Positions 50,891 to 61,500 of a stretch of 64,000 nt of DNA are shown piece by piece. The DNA comes from Halichondria panicea. Lineage: Eukaryota; Porifera; Demospongiae; Suberitida; Halichondriidae. Under the pieces are notes generated by a model. The model did no database searches. It worked only from the letters and a program-made list of their open reading frames with translations, and was not told the DNA's origin. The stretch covers positions 4,180,990 through 4,244,989 of the forward strand of contig NC_087387.1 of NCBI RefSeq assembly GCF_963675165.1, written 5' to 3'. Made by a program: the position numbers and the translations under genes. Numbering within the stretch: position 1 is the first letter of the stretch; each line of letters opens with the position of its first letter.

Positions 50891-51525
50891 GTGCTCTACA
50901 CTGTAGATTGTGAGACTTGTTGAGTTGAACGTGACCAAACGAGAGAAGACACTTCTCATCCACCTTCCTCACAGTAGGGTCAACCACACTGACCTGAAGA
51001 GAGATCAAGAGTGCCTATGTATCAGTACACTCAAAATTGCAAATACACAATGCACAGTGTACATCAGCATGTACAATACATGCAGTGCATGTAAACACAG
51101 AGGTGTGGGGAGAGCAGTGAACAACCAATATCTAATGGATAGTGTTAATTACTGTTGAGAGGACGTCGCTCATAGCAAATAGTTTGCATGTTAGTCTGAC
51201 AGTTGCTAGGCAAAACATTATGACACTGAATGAAAACACCAGCTGACTAGGCCACAGTTGCTGTACCTTGATTCTATTGTCAGTACTGAGAGGCACTTGG
51301 CGTTGCTCTGAGACCCAGAGTTACTTCTGGTGCTCTTGAAAATGTGAGTGTAGGTGATGGTGTTTGTCTTTGCCCCTCCCAGCATGGCAGTGCGAGTGTT
51401 GTGTACTGTGGCCACTGGTCTCACGATGATGCCGACTGACTGGTCTGCTCCCAGGGAGCTCACAAACTCCTCCCTCAGAGACACACCACTCATCGTCGAC
51501 TGTGGAGGGGAGAAACATACATTTA

Positions 51526-51941
51526 CAGTAGACTTTCATTAATCCGGTCACCCTTGGGACCATGCAGCTTGGCCGGAATAGCGAGGTGGCTGTATTTCGG
51601 GAAATAGCCGCGGCTTAAAAACGACTTTACCTTGAATCTAATGACTAATTTTGCGGTTTTTGTCTCGAGGATAATGAAGGATAATAAATCGTCCTGTTCT
51701 GTAATTCAATTTTATTTGCTAAACCACACCCAAAACGTCATATCCGGCCGTAATACATGTATAAAATTACATTGAAAACCTTGTTTGGGACAGCCAGCAC
51801 TGGCTGGTATACGGAATAGCGAGTGCATGGCCGTACCTAGGGTGAGTTTTGTGCAGTAAACATAATTATAGCTAGCATTCCGTGCCAAGCCAAATGGTCG
51901 GTATATGAGATGGCCGTACTTTAGAGAGCGGGAATCTACTG
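51526..51941. mobile_element. 416-bp TA-flanked element with CAGTAGA ends
   Basis: CAGTAGACTTTCATTAATCC at the left and GAGCGGGAATCTACTG at the right are an inverted pair with TA on both sides. Internal words such as GGAATAGCGAG resemble the ends of Tc1/mariner-type non-autonomous elements. It lies between two exon remnants of the DUF4139 gene, in an intron. Confidence 0.65.
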
Positions 51942-53508
51942 TATATACTAGCATCTACTCTTGATACTAGATATATACAAGAGACACAAATAAGTTAATT
52001 TGTTATAGCTATACGATCGTCGACTGTGGAGAGAAGAAACAAATTGCGTACTATAGATGTACGTATGGGACAAAAGAAATAAATGAGTTAAAGTAATGAA
52101 GCTATAATATAATATACGATCCTAGCCACAAGTTATCTATTACCTGGTCACCTACTTGAAGCTGTACATGAGAGTGCTAGCGGATTGTAAAAACAAAATA
52201 GCTCGCTGTAAGCAGATAAAAATAACTAAATAGCTCATCTAGTAAGTGAAATATTGCATGTTCACCTTAGTGATAAAGTTGTTATCCAGGAAGACGTTGG
52301 CTGGTCCAGCCAGGATGGTGTAGGGTGAGGAGTTGGTGGCCTTGGCTTGCAGGAAGGAGTGAGGGTAGAGTTGAGGAACAGAGCTGTATGTCAGCTCAGG
52401 GACCAGGTCAACCAGAGCTATCAGCACCTGTGTACAGTAGGTACCAATCCAGTGTTGTTGATATATACATTATCTGCTTTTAGTGTGGAAACAGAGTGTG
52501 CGGGGAAACTATTTTAGAAAGTTACTTCAGGCCACCAATATACGTCGTGATTTGACTGTACTTACAATGCATACAGCTACGATTCCAAATGCTATACATG
52601 TACATCATACACAACCGGCCACCTTGTGCTCAGTACTGTCAGCTGGATGGTTGTGCTCATACGTTGTGTAGAACAATCCAGCAGTCACCTGTTAAAGTAA
52701 AATTAATGTTGCAGGCTGGTTTAGAAATTGTTCCATGCAGGAGAGACTATAGGCTTCCAGATCTACTTGATCATTACTGTAGTCCTATAAATTGGCATGA
52801 GTCATGTATAGTCTAGTTTTAATGAGCAGAGGGGGAATAAGCTCCTCCCTTTGGATTCGACCCTGTCTAGGTGGGGTCGAGAATAATTATACCATATAGT
52901 AGGTAATTTTCTATGTCCAAATGTTCGCATGAACTACCAAATTTAAATATTTGGTATTATAAAAATATTCCTACAGCTAAGAATGGCGATGTGCGTACAT
53001 AGAACCTACTGCGCATTAATTTTCGGATGATGCCCACAATAAAATGTCCACCATATACAAATAACCCGCTATACGGTAGTCTCAGAGAAGCTCCTTTTAT
53101 AACATCCAGCTAGATCACAAAGCTGACTCAATTATTTATCAACTACAGTACCAAATATTTGGAACAGCTTCAAAACCTCACTAATTAATAATCGTCAGTG
53201 TACCTTAGCTACAGCAACCTCCAAAAGATCGATCCTTTTCCCCTGATGACTCTACACAGCTTGCTCTAGCCAGTGACAGAGGAGCCATAACTCATCCAAA
53301 CTCTTCATCATCAGAGCTGTTGCAATAGGAATCTTCCTGTGCGTATGGTGGGAACACAAGTGAACTACATGCATATAATAACAAAATAATGAACAAAACT
53401 AAACAACTAAATAATAAGCCTTGGATTTGAACAATGAGTCTTTTTTGCACATGTATCTATACGCAGTGCTATCATAAGACTCACATTAATTGCTTGGGAA
53501 ATGTGGTA

Positions 53509-53679
53509 CCGTAAGCAGGTAATTTTCGTCGATGCAAGTTTTTGTACGAACGACACATCGTATTTTAATTTAATTTTTGTATGGCTCAGGATAGTGACGT
53601 TGCGGTAGAATAACTGCGTAGTTTTAATTTGTTTGATGCTCTTTAAACGAACATTTCCACCATACAAGCCGCTATACGG
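53509..53679. mobile_element. 171-bp TA-flanked element with CCGTA...TACGG ends
   Basis: CCGTAAGCAGGTAATTTTCG at the left and CAAGCCGCTATACGG at the right, with TA on both sides. It is related to the CCGTATAGCGC element at 42,690 by its terminal word. Confidence 0.6.
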
Positions 53680-54225
53680 TAACACTCGGTAATGAATACA
53701 GTGCCTCACATACGTACCATCACTCAATCAGATTGTGCAGTTACAGTTGGCCAAAATAGGACAATGATTTTGCTGAGGTATAACAGAACGTCAAATTATA
53801 AAGAGTTCACACACTAAGATAATATTATGTGAAGGTAAAAGGATGAGAAGCTGGCTCAACATAGTGCACAAACAACATACAGTACACCAGTCCACACCTT
53901 GATGCGTTTAAGCTCCTCTTTACTTCCAGTGGTTGTTAGTTCATCATTGGAGCTCTCCTTTGACGAGTATATCACATCAGTGATCACAGCCTTGCCCTGT
54001 AGCTCCCTGTGGAGAAAGTGAATTTTATAATTAGTCAAACAACCTCATGCAAATGATAGAAGCCATTTGGTGAGGTCTACTTTCATTGTAGTTTATAGCT
54101 AAGGCATTGGCCATCCGCAAAAAACTTTGCCATGCACCATACCATAGAAGTGTATATAATTAATGACCACCCCCTATATATAATTATAGGCTATAAGTAG
54201 CAAGCCAGACTCTGGATCGAAACTA

Positions 54226-54429
54226 CCGTATAAGCTCTATTTAAGGCGCAACATTAAAATAATTACGCTGGCTGTATTCAGAGGTGGAAAATTAGTTTTG
54301 AGGTTGGATGGCATTTTTTAAAGGGCCGCCTTCTAATTGCGTAAAAACACAGCTTTTCCAACCTCCTAATACGGCCACCTTTACCAGCGTAATTATTTTA
54401 ATGTGGCGCCTTAAATAGAACTTATACGG
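54226..54429. mobile_element. 204-bp TA-flanked element with about 45-bp inverted ends
   Basis: CCGTATAAGCTCTATTTAAG at the left is mirrored by CTTAAATAGAACTTATACGG at the right. The inverted repeat continues inwards through AACATTAAAATAATTACGCT, giving arms of about 45 bp. TA flanks both sides. Confidence 0.85.
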
Positions 54430-55242
54430 TACCCTGTAAGCTCATGTGTAATCAAAAACCAACCCAACCGCTAGATTTAGACACTGCACAACTTCAACTC
54501 GTTGTATTGCACTCACAGAACACAAGATACCCACAACTAAACACACACCTGACAGAGTTCTGGTACATGGTCGACACTAGTCTGTCAGGTCAGAGGAGCC
54601 GAGTTAAGTTGAAAAATACGGCCTGGTATTGATTGTATCTGGGCGTGGTAGGAACCCATTCTCTCCAGTAGATCTAGCAAGATGAACTGACAACCTCTCT
54701 TGACCGTCGGCACGATCTTGGTAGACTACCACCATAGATGATACAGTACTGTATCATCTATGCTACCACAGAGTCGATGGGCAAGTCTCACTTTAGTCTC
54801 GATCATCTGAACACCTGAAGTATCTCTAGATCGATGCTATTACAAGTCCAATGGCTAATATAATATGATACTGGTATCACAGTTTACTGAGAGGAGGTTT
54901 CACTGCAACAGGTGAGTCCTGTGAGTTCTGTGAGTTGGAGTGAATGTGATTCTTAAGAATTTGGTAAAGATCACTTCTGACAAAATCGTCATCTTAGTCT
55001 AAGTCGTAGAGTCTTTGGACCCCGCTAGCGCTCTGCACATGTGGGTCAGCTGTGTATATCTAGTATGGAGTCAAGCTGGCCTCCTCAAGCTCAGTCAGTG
55101 GATCAGAGGTATTCCAGATGCAATTCAGTTGTGTAGACCATGCAGAATGTTTCTAAGAACACAACATTTATGGCTCTTTCAAAAATGTACATATCAAGTC
55201 CCCCATGCCGGATCAGTTTGTGAATTTGCATTCTTGTCGCTA

Positions 55243-55491
55243 CCGTACTTATTCGATTTAAATGAAGCCAGAGGTTGTTTCGTTTGGAGGTTGAAGAATT
55301 GTGTGAAGTCCTGGTGTCGCATATTTAGAGGGTTGCATCTAGCGACCTGGAATTGAGGCTATGGTTTGATCTCTATTTATAGGACACGACATAAAAAAAT
55401 TATTGTCAACGCAGCAGTCGCTACTTTTTAGAGTGCCTAAGATCGAGGGTATCGCATATTTGGAGGGTCGCCTTAAATCGAATAAGTATGG
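55243..55491. mobile_element. 249-bp TA-flanked element, second member of the 40,455 family
   Basis: The left end CCGTACTTATTCGATTTAAA and the right end TTAAATCGAATAAGTATGG are inverted copies with TA at both sides. The internal words GTCGCATATTTAGAGGGTTG and TCGCATATTTGGAGGGTCG are shared with the 40.5 kb copy. Confidence 0.75.
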
Positions 55492-55743
55492 TAAGCCTCT
55501 TTCCAAGGCCGAGTGTTTTCTTTATTGTTGTGCTAGTGCCAGTACAAATACACGCATAAAGGGAAAAATTTGGCGAATAAGCCATTTGAACCAAATTCTA
55601 CTATTTCAATTACGTATGTACGCCGCTTAAATTTCATCCATGTCCAACAATGCCATCACGATATATAGTAAATTTGGTGTAGAATCCGCCAAATCACTCG
55701 CCAAATTTCCCCTTATACAGTTTTTGTGCTACGTATAATTATA

Positions 55744-56044
55744 CCATCTTTCTTCTAATTACAGCGCCACTAAAAATTAATTATGATTTTCTAGTGGCGC
55801 ACAAATAGAACATGAAAAACTGTAATTCCAGTTTGGCGCTTAGCAATATAGAACGTAGAGTACTAGTAGCTGTTTCCATGAGGCTATCATAGATCAGTTG
55901 TACGTAGCACCTCGATTAAAGGCCGCGGTATAACTAATTACCTAAGCACCAGCAAAAGTAAAAGTTACTTGGCGCTCAATTGGATAATTATTTTGTGAAC
56001 TTGGCACTTCTATTAGAGTGGTGCTGTAATTAGAAGAAAGACGG
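55744..56044. mobile_element. 301-bp TA-flanked element with CCATCTTTCTTCTAATTACAG ends
   Basis: The left arm CCATCTTTCTTCTAATTACA and the right arm TGTAATTAGAAGAAAGACGG are inverted near-copies. A second inverted pair (GCGCCACTA and TAGTGGCGC) is nested inside the left half. It ends about 85 bp before the first dynein exon remnant, next to the point where the dynein homology stops. Confidence 0.75.
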
Positions 56045-56128
56045 TACTACCGTACTCACCCGAAACTACGCCCCCCCCCCCTTTTTTTGCAGAACTCTTA
56101 TTTGGGGGGGCTTAACTGTTTCATAAAG

Positions 56129-57483
56129 TGTGGATGTGGAGCCCAAGAGGAAGGCACTGGCTGCAGCTAATGCTGAGCTGGCAGCAGCACAGGAGAAACT
56201 CTCCAAGATAAAGGGAAAATAAAGGGAGACAAGTTGATCATTGACAACTACTTTAGTGTGTGCTTACTTACAATGTATGTATAATATGTAATTATATTAT
56301 AGCCACTAGAATGAATGTGGGTGTATACATTTATCCTCACTGTAGGATTTAGATGACAACCTGGCTGAGCTGACGAAAGAGTTTGAAGAGGCAACTTCTG
56401 CAAAGCTGAGATGTCAGCAACAGGCCGAAGCCACTGCCAGCACTATCTCACTAGCTAACAGGTGCGTACATTTTTGAAAGCACTGCGGATGCTGATGCCT
56501 CGGTGGATGTGTCAAAGCAATCTAAATCCCACTAAAAAGCGATGTAAAATTGTTTACTGCTCAGCTTTCCTTTTGTATTAAATTCGTTCTCTTTGTTGCT
56601 GTACATTGTTTTATAGTGTGGGCCTAAAGGTTATTGTTCCCTCCCTCTCTACAGACTGGTCGGTGGTCTTGCCTCAGAGAAAGTGCGATGAGCGGAGTCT
56701 ATTGAGAAGTTTAAACAAGAGGCGATGACATTGGCTGGTGACGTGCTCCTAACGTTATCCTATCTGTCGTATGTAGGCTGTTTTGGACGCAACTATCGTA
56801 CTTATCTACTGGAGACAAAATGGATGAGTGCCTCAAGACTATACAGGTACGTGTGTTGTGTGAGTGTCAGTATGGTCAAGTATGTTCACATTGGATTGGA
56901 TAGCCTGCCATTCCTATGACTGAGGATCTGGATGTCCTCTTCCTGCTCACTGATGGTGCCACAATCGCTCGTTGGAACAATGAAAAGCTGCCCAGTGATC
57001 GAATGTCTGTCGAGAATGCCACTATCCTCACAAATGCAGAGCGCTGGCCACTCATGATTGATCCCCAGCTACAAGGCATATCAAATGGATCAAGACACGA
57101 GAGGGGGATCAATTGCAGATTGTCCGACTTGGACAGAAGGGGTACGTAAGAAAGTTTTAAGATTGCTAGACTATAGTGTGACATACCATATAAAGAGGCA
57201 TTCCAATAAGTTAACTGACTTTGTTTTGTTTTCGAAATCCCACTACAACTAGTGTGAATACCCAATCAGTTGAGCTTTCTTATGTGTATTCCTAACCAGC
57301 TACCTGGATACCATTGAGCGAGCTGTGAGCAATGGTGACTGTCTCCTACTAGAGAATATTGGTGAGTCAGTGGACCCAGTGTTGGACCCTCTACTGGGAC
57401 GACTCACTATCAAGTAGGGCAAGTATATCAAGATAGGTGACAAGGAGATTGAATGTCATCCTAACTTTAGGCTCATTCTACAA
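56129..57483 (+). pseudogene. Damaged 5' dynein exons (stalk end and AAA5)
   Basis: There are five exons: 56,129-56,219, 56,346-56,461, 56,655-56,846, 56,904-57,141 and 57,300-57,483. Exon 2 keeps LDDNLAELTKEFEEAT with intact splice sites. In exon 3 the conserved Trp of ASENVRWAE is replaced by TGA, and the exon leaves in the wrong phase for exon 4; the expected LKTIQ is found one frame over. In exon 4, two bases are out of step between PQLQGI and KWIKTREGDQLQIVRLGQK. In exon 5 a Lys codon is TAG in LTIK-GKYIKIGDKEIE. Confidence 0.75.
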
Positions 57484-57675
57484 GTGAGAGCACAAGATCA
57501 CTTAACAGTGTAAACTAGTTACCGTAACAAAACATGTTATCATTTCACTTTCGTACGTGCACCCGTTTGTTCGAATTTTTCTGAAGATAATCAATGCTAG
57601 TTTTTGTATTTACGCTTCTAGTTCTAGTGTGAGAGTAAATGTGAGGATGCTGAGAATTAATGCCTTGCATGGTGT

Positions 57676-58019
57676 CATTGTGCGCATGCGCAAGCGAGGT
57701 ATAGTGTGTGTGTCTGTCTGTTTGTCTGGCTGCTCACTGACCAATGAAGTGCAAGCAAGGGCTTATAAAGAGAAGGGTCAGGGCCCTTGGTACAATTAAG
57801 AGAAGTGCTATAGGCTTTAGGAATGTTTTCTTATATCAATTTGGATTTTCAGCTGAAAAAGTGAGAAAAGAGCTGAAAAAAGCTGCACCTGCAGCAAGCC
57901 AGTGGATTTTGAACTCCTTTTTAGCAACTATCATGTCGATCATTTCCCATGATGCATGCAGTATAAATGTTGCAGGCAAATGTTCAGGTGGAGGCATCAG
58001 CACCGGTGGTGCTCTTATT
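57676..58019 (+). repeat. Shortened copy of the GCATGCGC/GCATCAGCACC family
   Basis: It begins TGCGCATGCGCAAGCGAGG followed by GTGTGTCTGTCTG and ends GGCATCAGCACCGGTGGTGC. The middle is about 240 bp shorter than in the 11,180 copy. It lies in a dynein intron. Confidence 0.65.
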
Positions 58020-58137
58020 ACTAGAATATTTTGAGAGTATCAAACATGCTTATGTGAACTTTGCGAGTGGTACAGTAGATTATCGGCCCCCCATTATCCG
58101 GAACCTCAATTATCGGCCTGGCAATTTTTCTGAAAAT

Positions 58138-58197
58138 CTGCTATACAGTATGCGCATTAGAGGACACACGTCCCTTGATGCGCATACTGTATAGCAG
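58138..58197. repeat. Perfect 20-bp-arm hairpin
   Basis: The arms CTGCTATACAGTATGCGCAT and ATGCGCATACTGTATAGCAG are separated by a 20-base loop. It lies in the dynein intron next to AT-rich sequence resembling the CTATACGGTA-type elements. Confidence 0.8.
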
Positions 58198-58526
58198 ATT
58201 ATTTTCGAGGCACTAAATTTTCCACGGATTAATTACCCAAATGATAACATTTCGAGGATTTTATTTTCGGAGAATAGTGGTTCAAATGACACACCCCTAC
58301 TGTAGAGAGGTTCCAATACCAGATGTAAACCAATTTTCGAGGCACTAACTTTTTGTTTTTCTGGGTCAATCCTCGAAAACTCGAAAATATCGTACCTCGA
58401 AAATAACCAGCTAGGCCTGTCTATGGATAATCGAGGTTTTACTCTAATGGTTTCGCTAATATAAGATTGTGAGATTAAGATATACTGTCAAAACATGAAC
58501 TTTTTATTTGTTTCCCCACACCAAAG

Positions 58527-61500
58527 ACCAAATTGGCCAATCCTCACTACAAGCCTGAGATGCAGGCCCAGGCCACACTCATCAATTTCACTGTGACCAA
58601 GGACGGACTGGAGGAGCAGTTACTGGCTGAGGTGGTTGCCACTGAGAGACCTGATCTCGAGAGAACTAAGGTGTGACACGTTAACATGTTGTATGTAAAA
58701 TAGATTTTAGCACGTAATAATTCAAACTACATCATGTAATATTATGCAACGATGATGGGTCGTTTTGTATGAAGCCAAGATGTACAGCTACACTCAAATT
58801 GCGTATAGATCGATTAACAGCACTGTATGCCCTTTTAATCGTGAATGGCACTCTTGCGTTTAGTGGTTTGGACAGCATTTAATTCACACATCCGTTGTTT
58901 ATTTAAAAGCCCCTAACTTATTATTTACTATTTCTCTTTTGTGCCTATTATTACTGTGTGTTGCTGTTTTGTATATATACTCAGGCGGAGTTGACAAAGC
59001 AGCAGAACGACTTTAAGATCAAGCTCAAAGAGTTAGAGGACTCTCTGCTTTCTCGTCTATCTTCTGCTGGAGGTAACTTCCTTGGTGATACGGCACTTGT
59101 GGAGAACCTGGAGACCACTAAGAGGACTGCTGCTGAAATAGAGCAAAAGGTATAGTGCTACATTCTCATACGTACTGTCGAAAGCGTAGTCTACCATGTG
59201 CATTACAACAGATAAAAGGCTGTGGTTTATTGACTCTAATTTAGTTTATAAACTAACCTTCCTCTATTGTTTTTAAACATGGGATTGTAGCAAACGTCTT
59301 CTTGTGTGTGTGTAGGTTGCTGAAGCTAAGGTGACAGAGAAGAAGATCAACAAGGCGAGAGAGAACTACCGACCAGCTGCAGCCAGAGCCTCACTTCTTT
59401 ACTTCATACTTAATGATCTAAATAAAATCAACCCTCTCTACCAGTTCTCACTCAAGGTACTTGCACACAGGTCTTTCTAAGCAGTTGTATATACAGTATG
59501 ACACATTGTACGTGCTATGCATAGCCTAGTTCAATTTACTTTGCGCTCGTTGCTTGCAAGCTTTGTGAAGTCCTGTTCTTTTTACGCTTTTCTCTACTTC
59601 CATTACAGACATTCAGTGTGGTATTTCATAAAGCTATTGAGAGAGCTGAGGAATCTGATGATGTTAAGCAGAGAATACTGAACCTCATTGACAGTATTAC
59701 GTACTCTGTGTTTGTGTACACCACCAGAGGCCTATTTGAGAGGGACAAGCTCACCTTCACCTCTCAAGTCACATTCCAGGTACAAAGATGATCATGTATT
59801 AGAGGTTTCAAGGCTAGGCTTAATATCTTTATAGTATAAGCATTCCTTGTAAAGTTTATTCATGTACCTACATATACAATCTTGTGCATAATTATTATAG
59901 CGTAAAATAATACCGTACTGTATGCAGGTGCTTTTGATGAACCATCAGATTGATCCTTTAGAGCTGGACTTCCTCCTGCGATTTCCTGCAGTCCCCAATG
60001 TGACCAGCCCCGTCGACTTTCTCTCTAACTTCTGCTGGGGAGGAATCAAGGCTCTGTCAAACTTGGAACAGTTTAAGAACCTCGACAGGGACATTGAGGT
60101 GTGTACGCTGTCTACCTGCATGTTGTTTAATGTTGTGTGGTACCTTTATTTAGCAAAGCCAGTTTACTACAACCAGCAGCTTTATACGTATGTAGTCTTC
60201 CCCCCGGAGAAAATAATTATAAGCAGGAGGATTTAAAAGCGGCTAAGCCATCCAGGAGGGTGGAGCTGGAGGGGAATGTTCCCCCTACGACCCCACCATA
60301 GGAGATCATTTTTGGCATAGAAGGCATAGAATTTCATATACACATTTGAATTGAGCTGCACTAGGTATAAAAAGGCTAGCTACCAGGATTCTGTTTTGAC
60401 AGTCCTTTCTGTATGCTAAGGACCACACCTACTTTGTGTGGTAAAGGGGGACGCATTGCCCAACTTTCCTGCTTTAGGAGAAGCACTGATTTATGATTTT
60501 AAGCTCTCTACATTTCACACACAAAACTACATGTATGTACCGTATTTACTTGATTAAACACCCATCTCGTTTAAACACCCATGGTAAAAGCTGTCTTTCT
60601 CAATAAATGCCCCTCTTAAATAATCTCCCATGTATGGGGCGTGAAACTGTGGGTGGAGCTGAATTAGCACATGGAACCGCTGAAACAATGGCAGCGCATA
60701 GAATAACCGTTTATGATGGCAGAGAGGACACAGAGGGAGAAACACCACTCCTACGACTTAAGATTGAAGCTGAGAGCTGTGGTAGCAGCCAAAAAGAGCA
60801 TAATATAACTGCTGATGAGCAAGAGTTTGAGTAGACAAAACAATAAACGCCCGTTTCGAATAAGCGCCCATCTCGTTTAAACACCCCCTCTACAGATGCT
60901 GCTAGGAAATAAACGCCCGGACGTTTAATCAATTAAATACGGTATGTAACTTTGTGTTATAGTACAGATCAGACGATAAGTTTAATGCTAATCACTCGCG
61001 AGGTCCCCGCGAACACTCTGAGTAAGGTGCCAGTCATCTCAACCATAGTTTTGTCTGAGGTATATTCCTCGCCATTTCTTGAGTTCTTGAGGCTTCTTGT
61101 GTTAGCTTGCAGAGTGGTCAACACTATAACTATGGTTTTTCTTTCTGACTGAGTGAGCACTGCAGCCGTATACACAAAGAAGAGCTATGTCTTTGCAGTT
61201 AAGACTTCAGACTTTCACAACTTGCACAAGGGCAATATCGTGACCTCGTGAGCACACAAATTTCACTCGAGTAAACTTTCGTCTGATCTGTACTGTACAC
61301 TACGAATGAGGGACATGGGGCATGTTGAACAAGTCCTGTCTGGCTTTGTGTATTGTCTACCATCTATTATATTCTCTCATTCATTTTAGGGTTCTGCCAA
61401 ACGTTGGAAGAAGTTTGTGGATAGTGAGTGTCCAGAGAAAGAGAAGTACCCTCAGGAGTGGAAGAATAAGAATTCCCTACAGAAACTCTGTATGATGCGG

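Larger units (their letters stand above)
50860..54006 (-). pseudogene. DUF4139 protein (F37C4.5 / mucoidy-inhibitor-A-like), damaged
   Basis: Four internal exons and a probable last one follow on the minus strand. 53,898-54,006 reads ELQGKAVITDVIYSS and leads into a coiled-coil-like KEELKRIK. 52,623-52,688 reads VTAGLFYTTYEHNH. 52,266-52,427 (54 codons) has the DUF4139 signature YTILAGPANVFLDNNFITK. 51,267-51,499 has SLREEFVSSLGADQSVGI. A last exon ends at 50,993 on its 5' side and reads VSVVDPTVRKVDEK. The 233-bp exon is not a multiple of three where phase 0 is needed; the continuation VPLSTDNRIK lies in another frame, so about one small deletion is likely near 51,300. In the last exon YSVEHPAQDG also lies out of frame. 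Exons for the N-terminal DUF4140 part are not visible upstream. The family's cellular role in animals is poorly known. A sequencing error in a real gene is the alternative. Confidence 0.7.
54007..56128. other. Spacer between the DUF4139 and dynein remnants
   Basis: It holds three small inverted-repeat elements listed separately and no recognisable coding exon. Neither the N-terminal part of the DUF4139 protein nor upstream dynein exons could be found here on either strand. Confidence 0.55.

Noticed and set aside
60607-60834. A 75-codon frame in the dynein intron.
   Set aside because: It lies wholly inside the TA-flanked element and matches the reverse of the 46.5 kb copy, so it is transposon sequence without a recognisable product.
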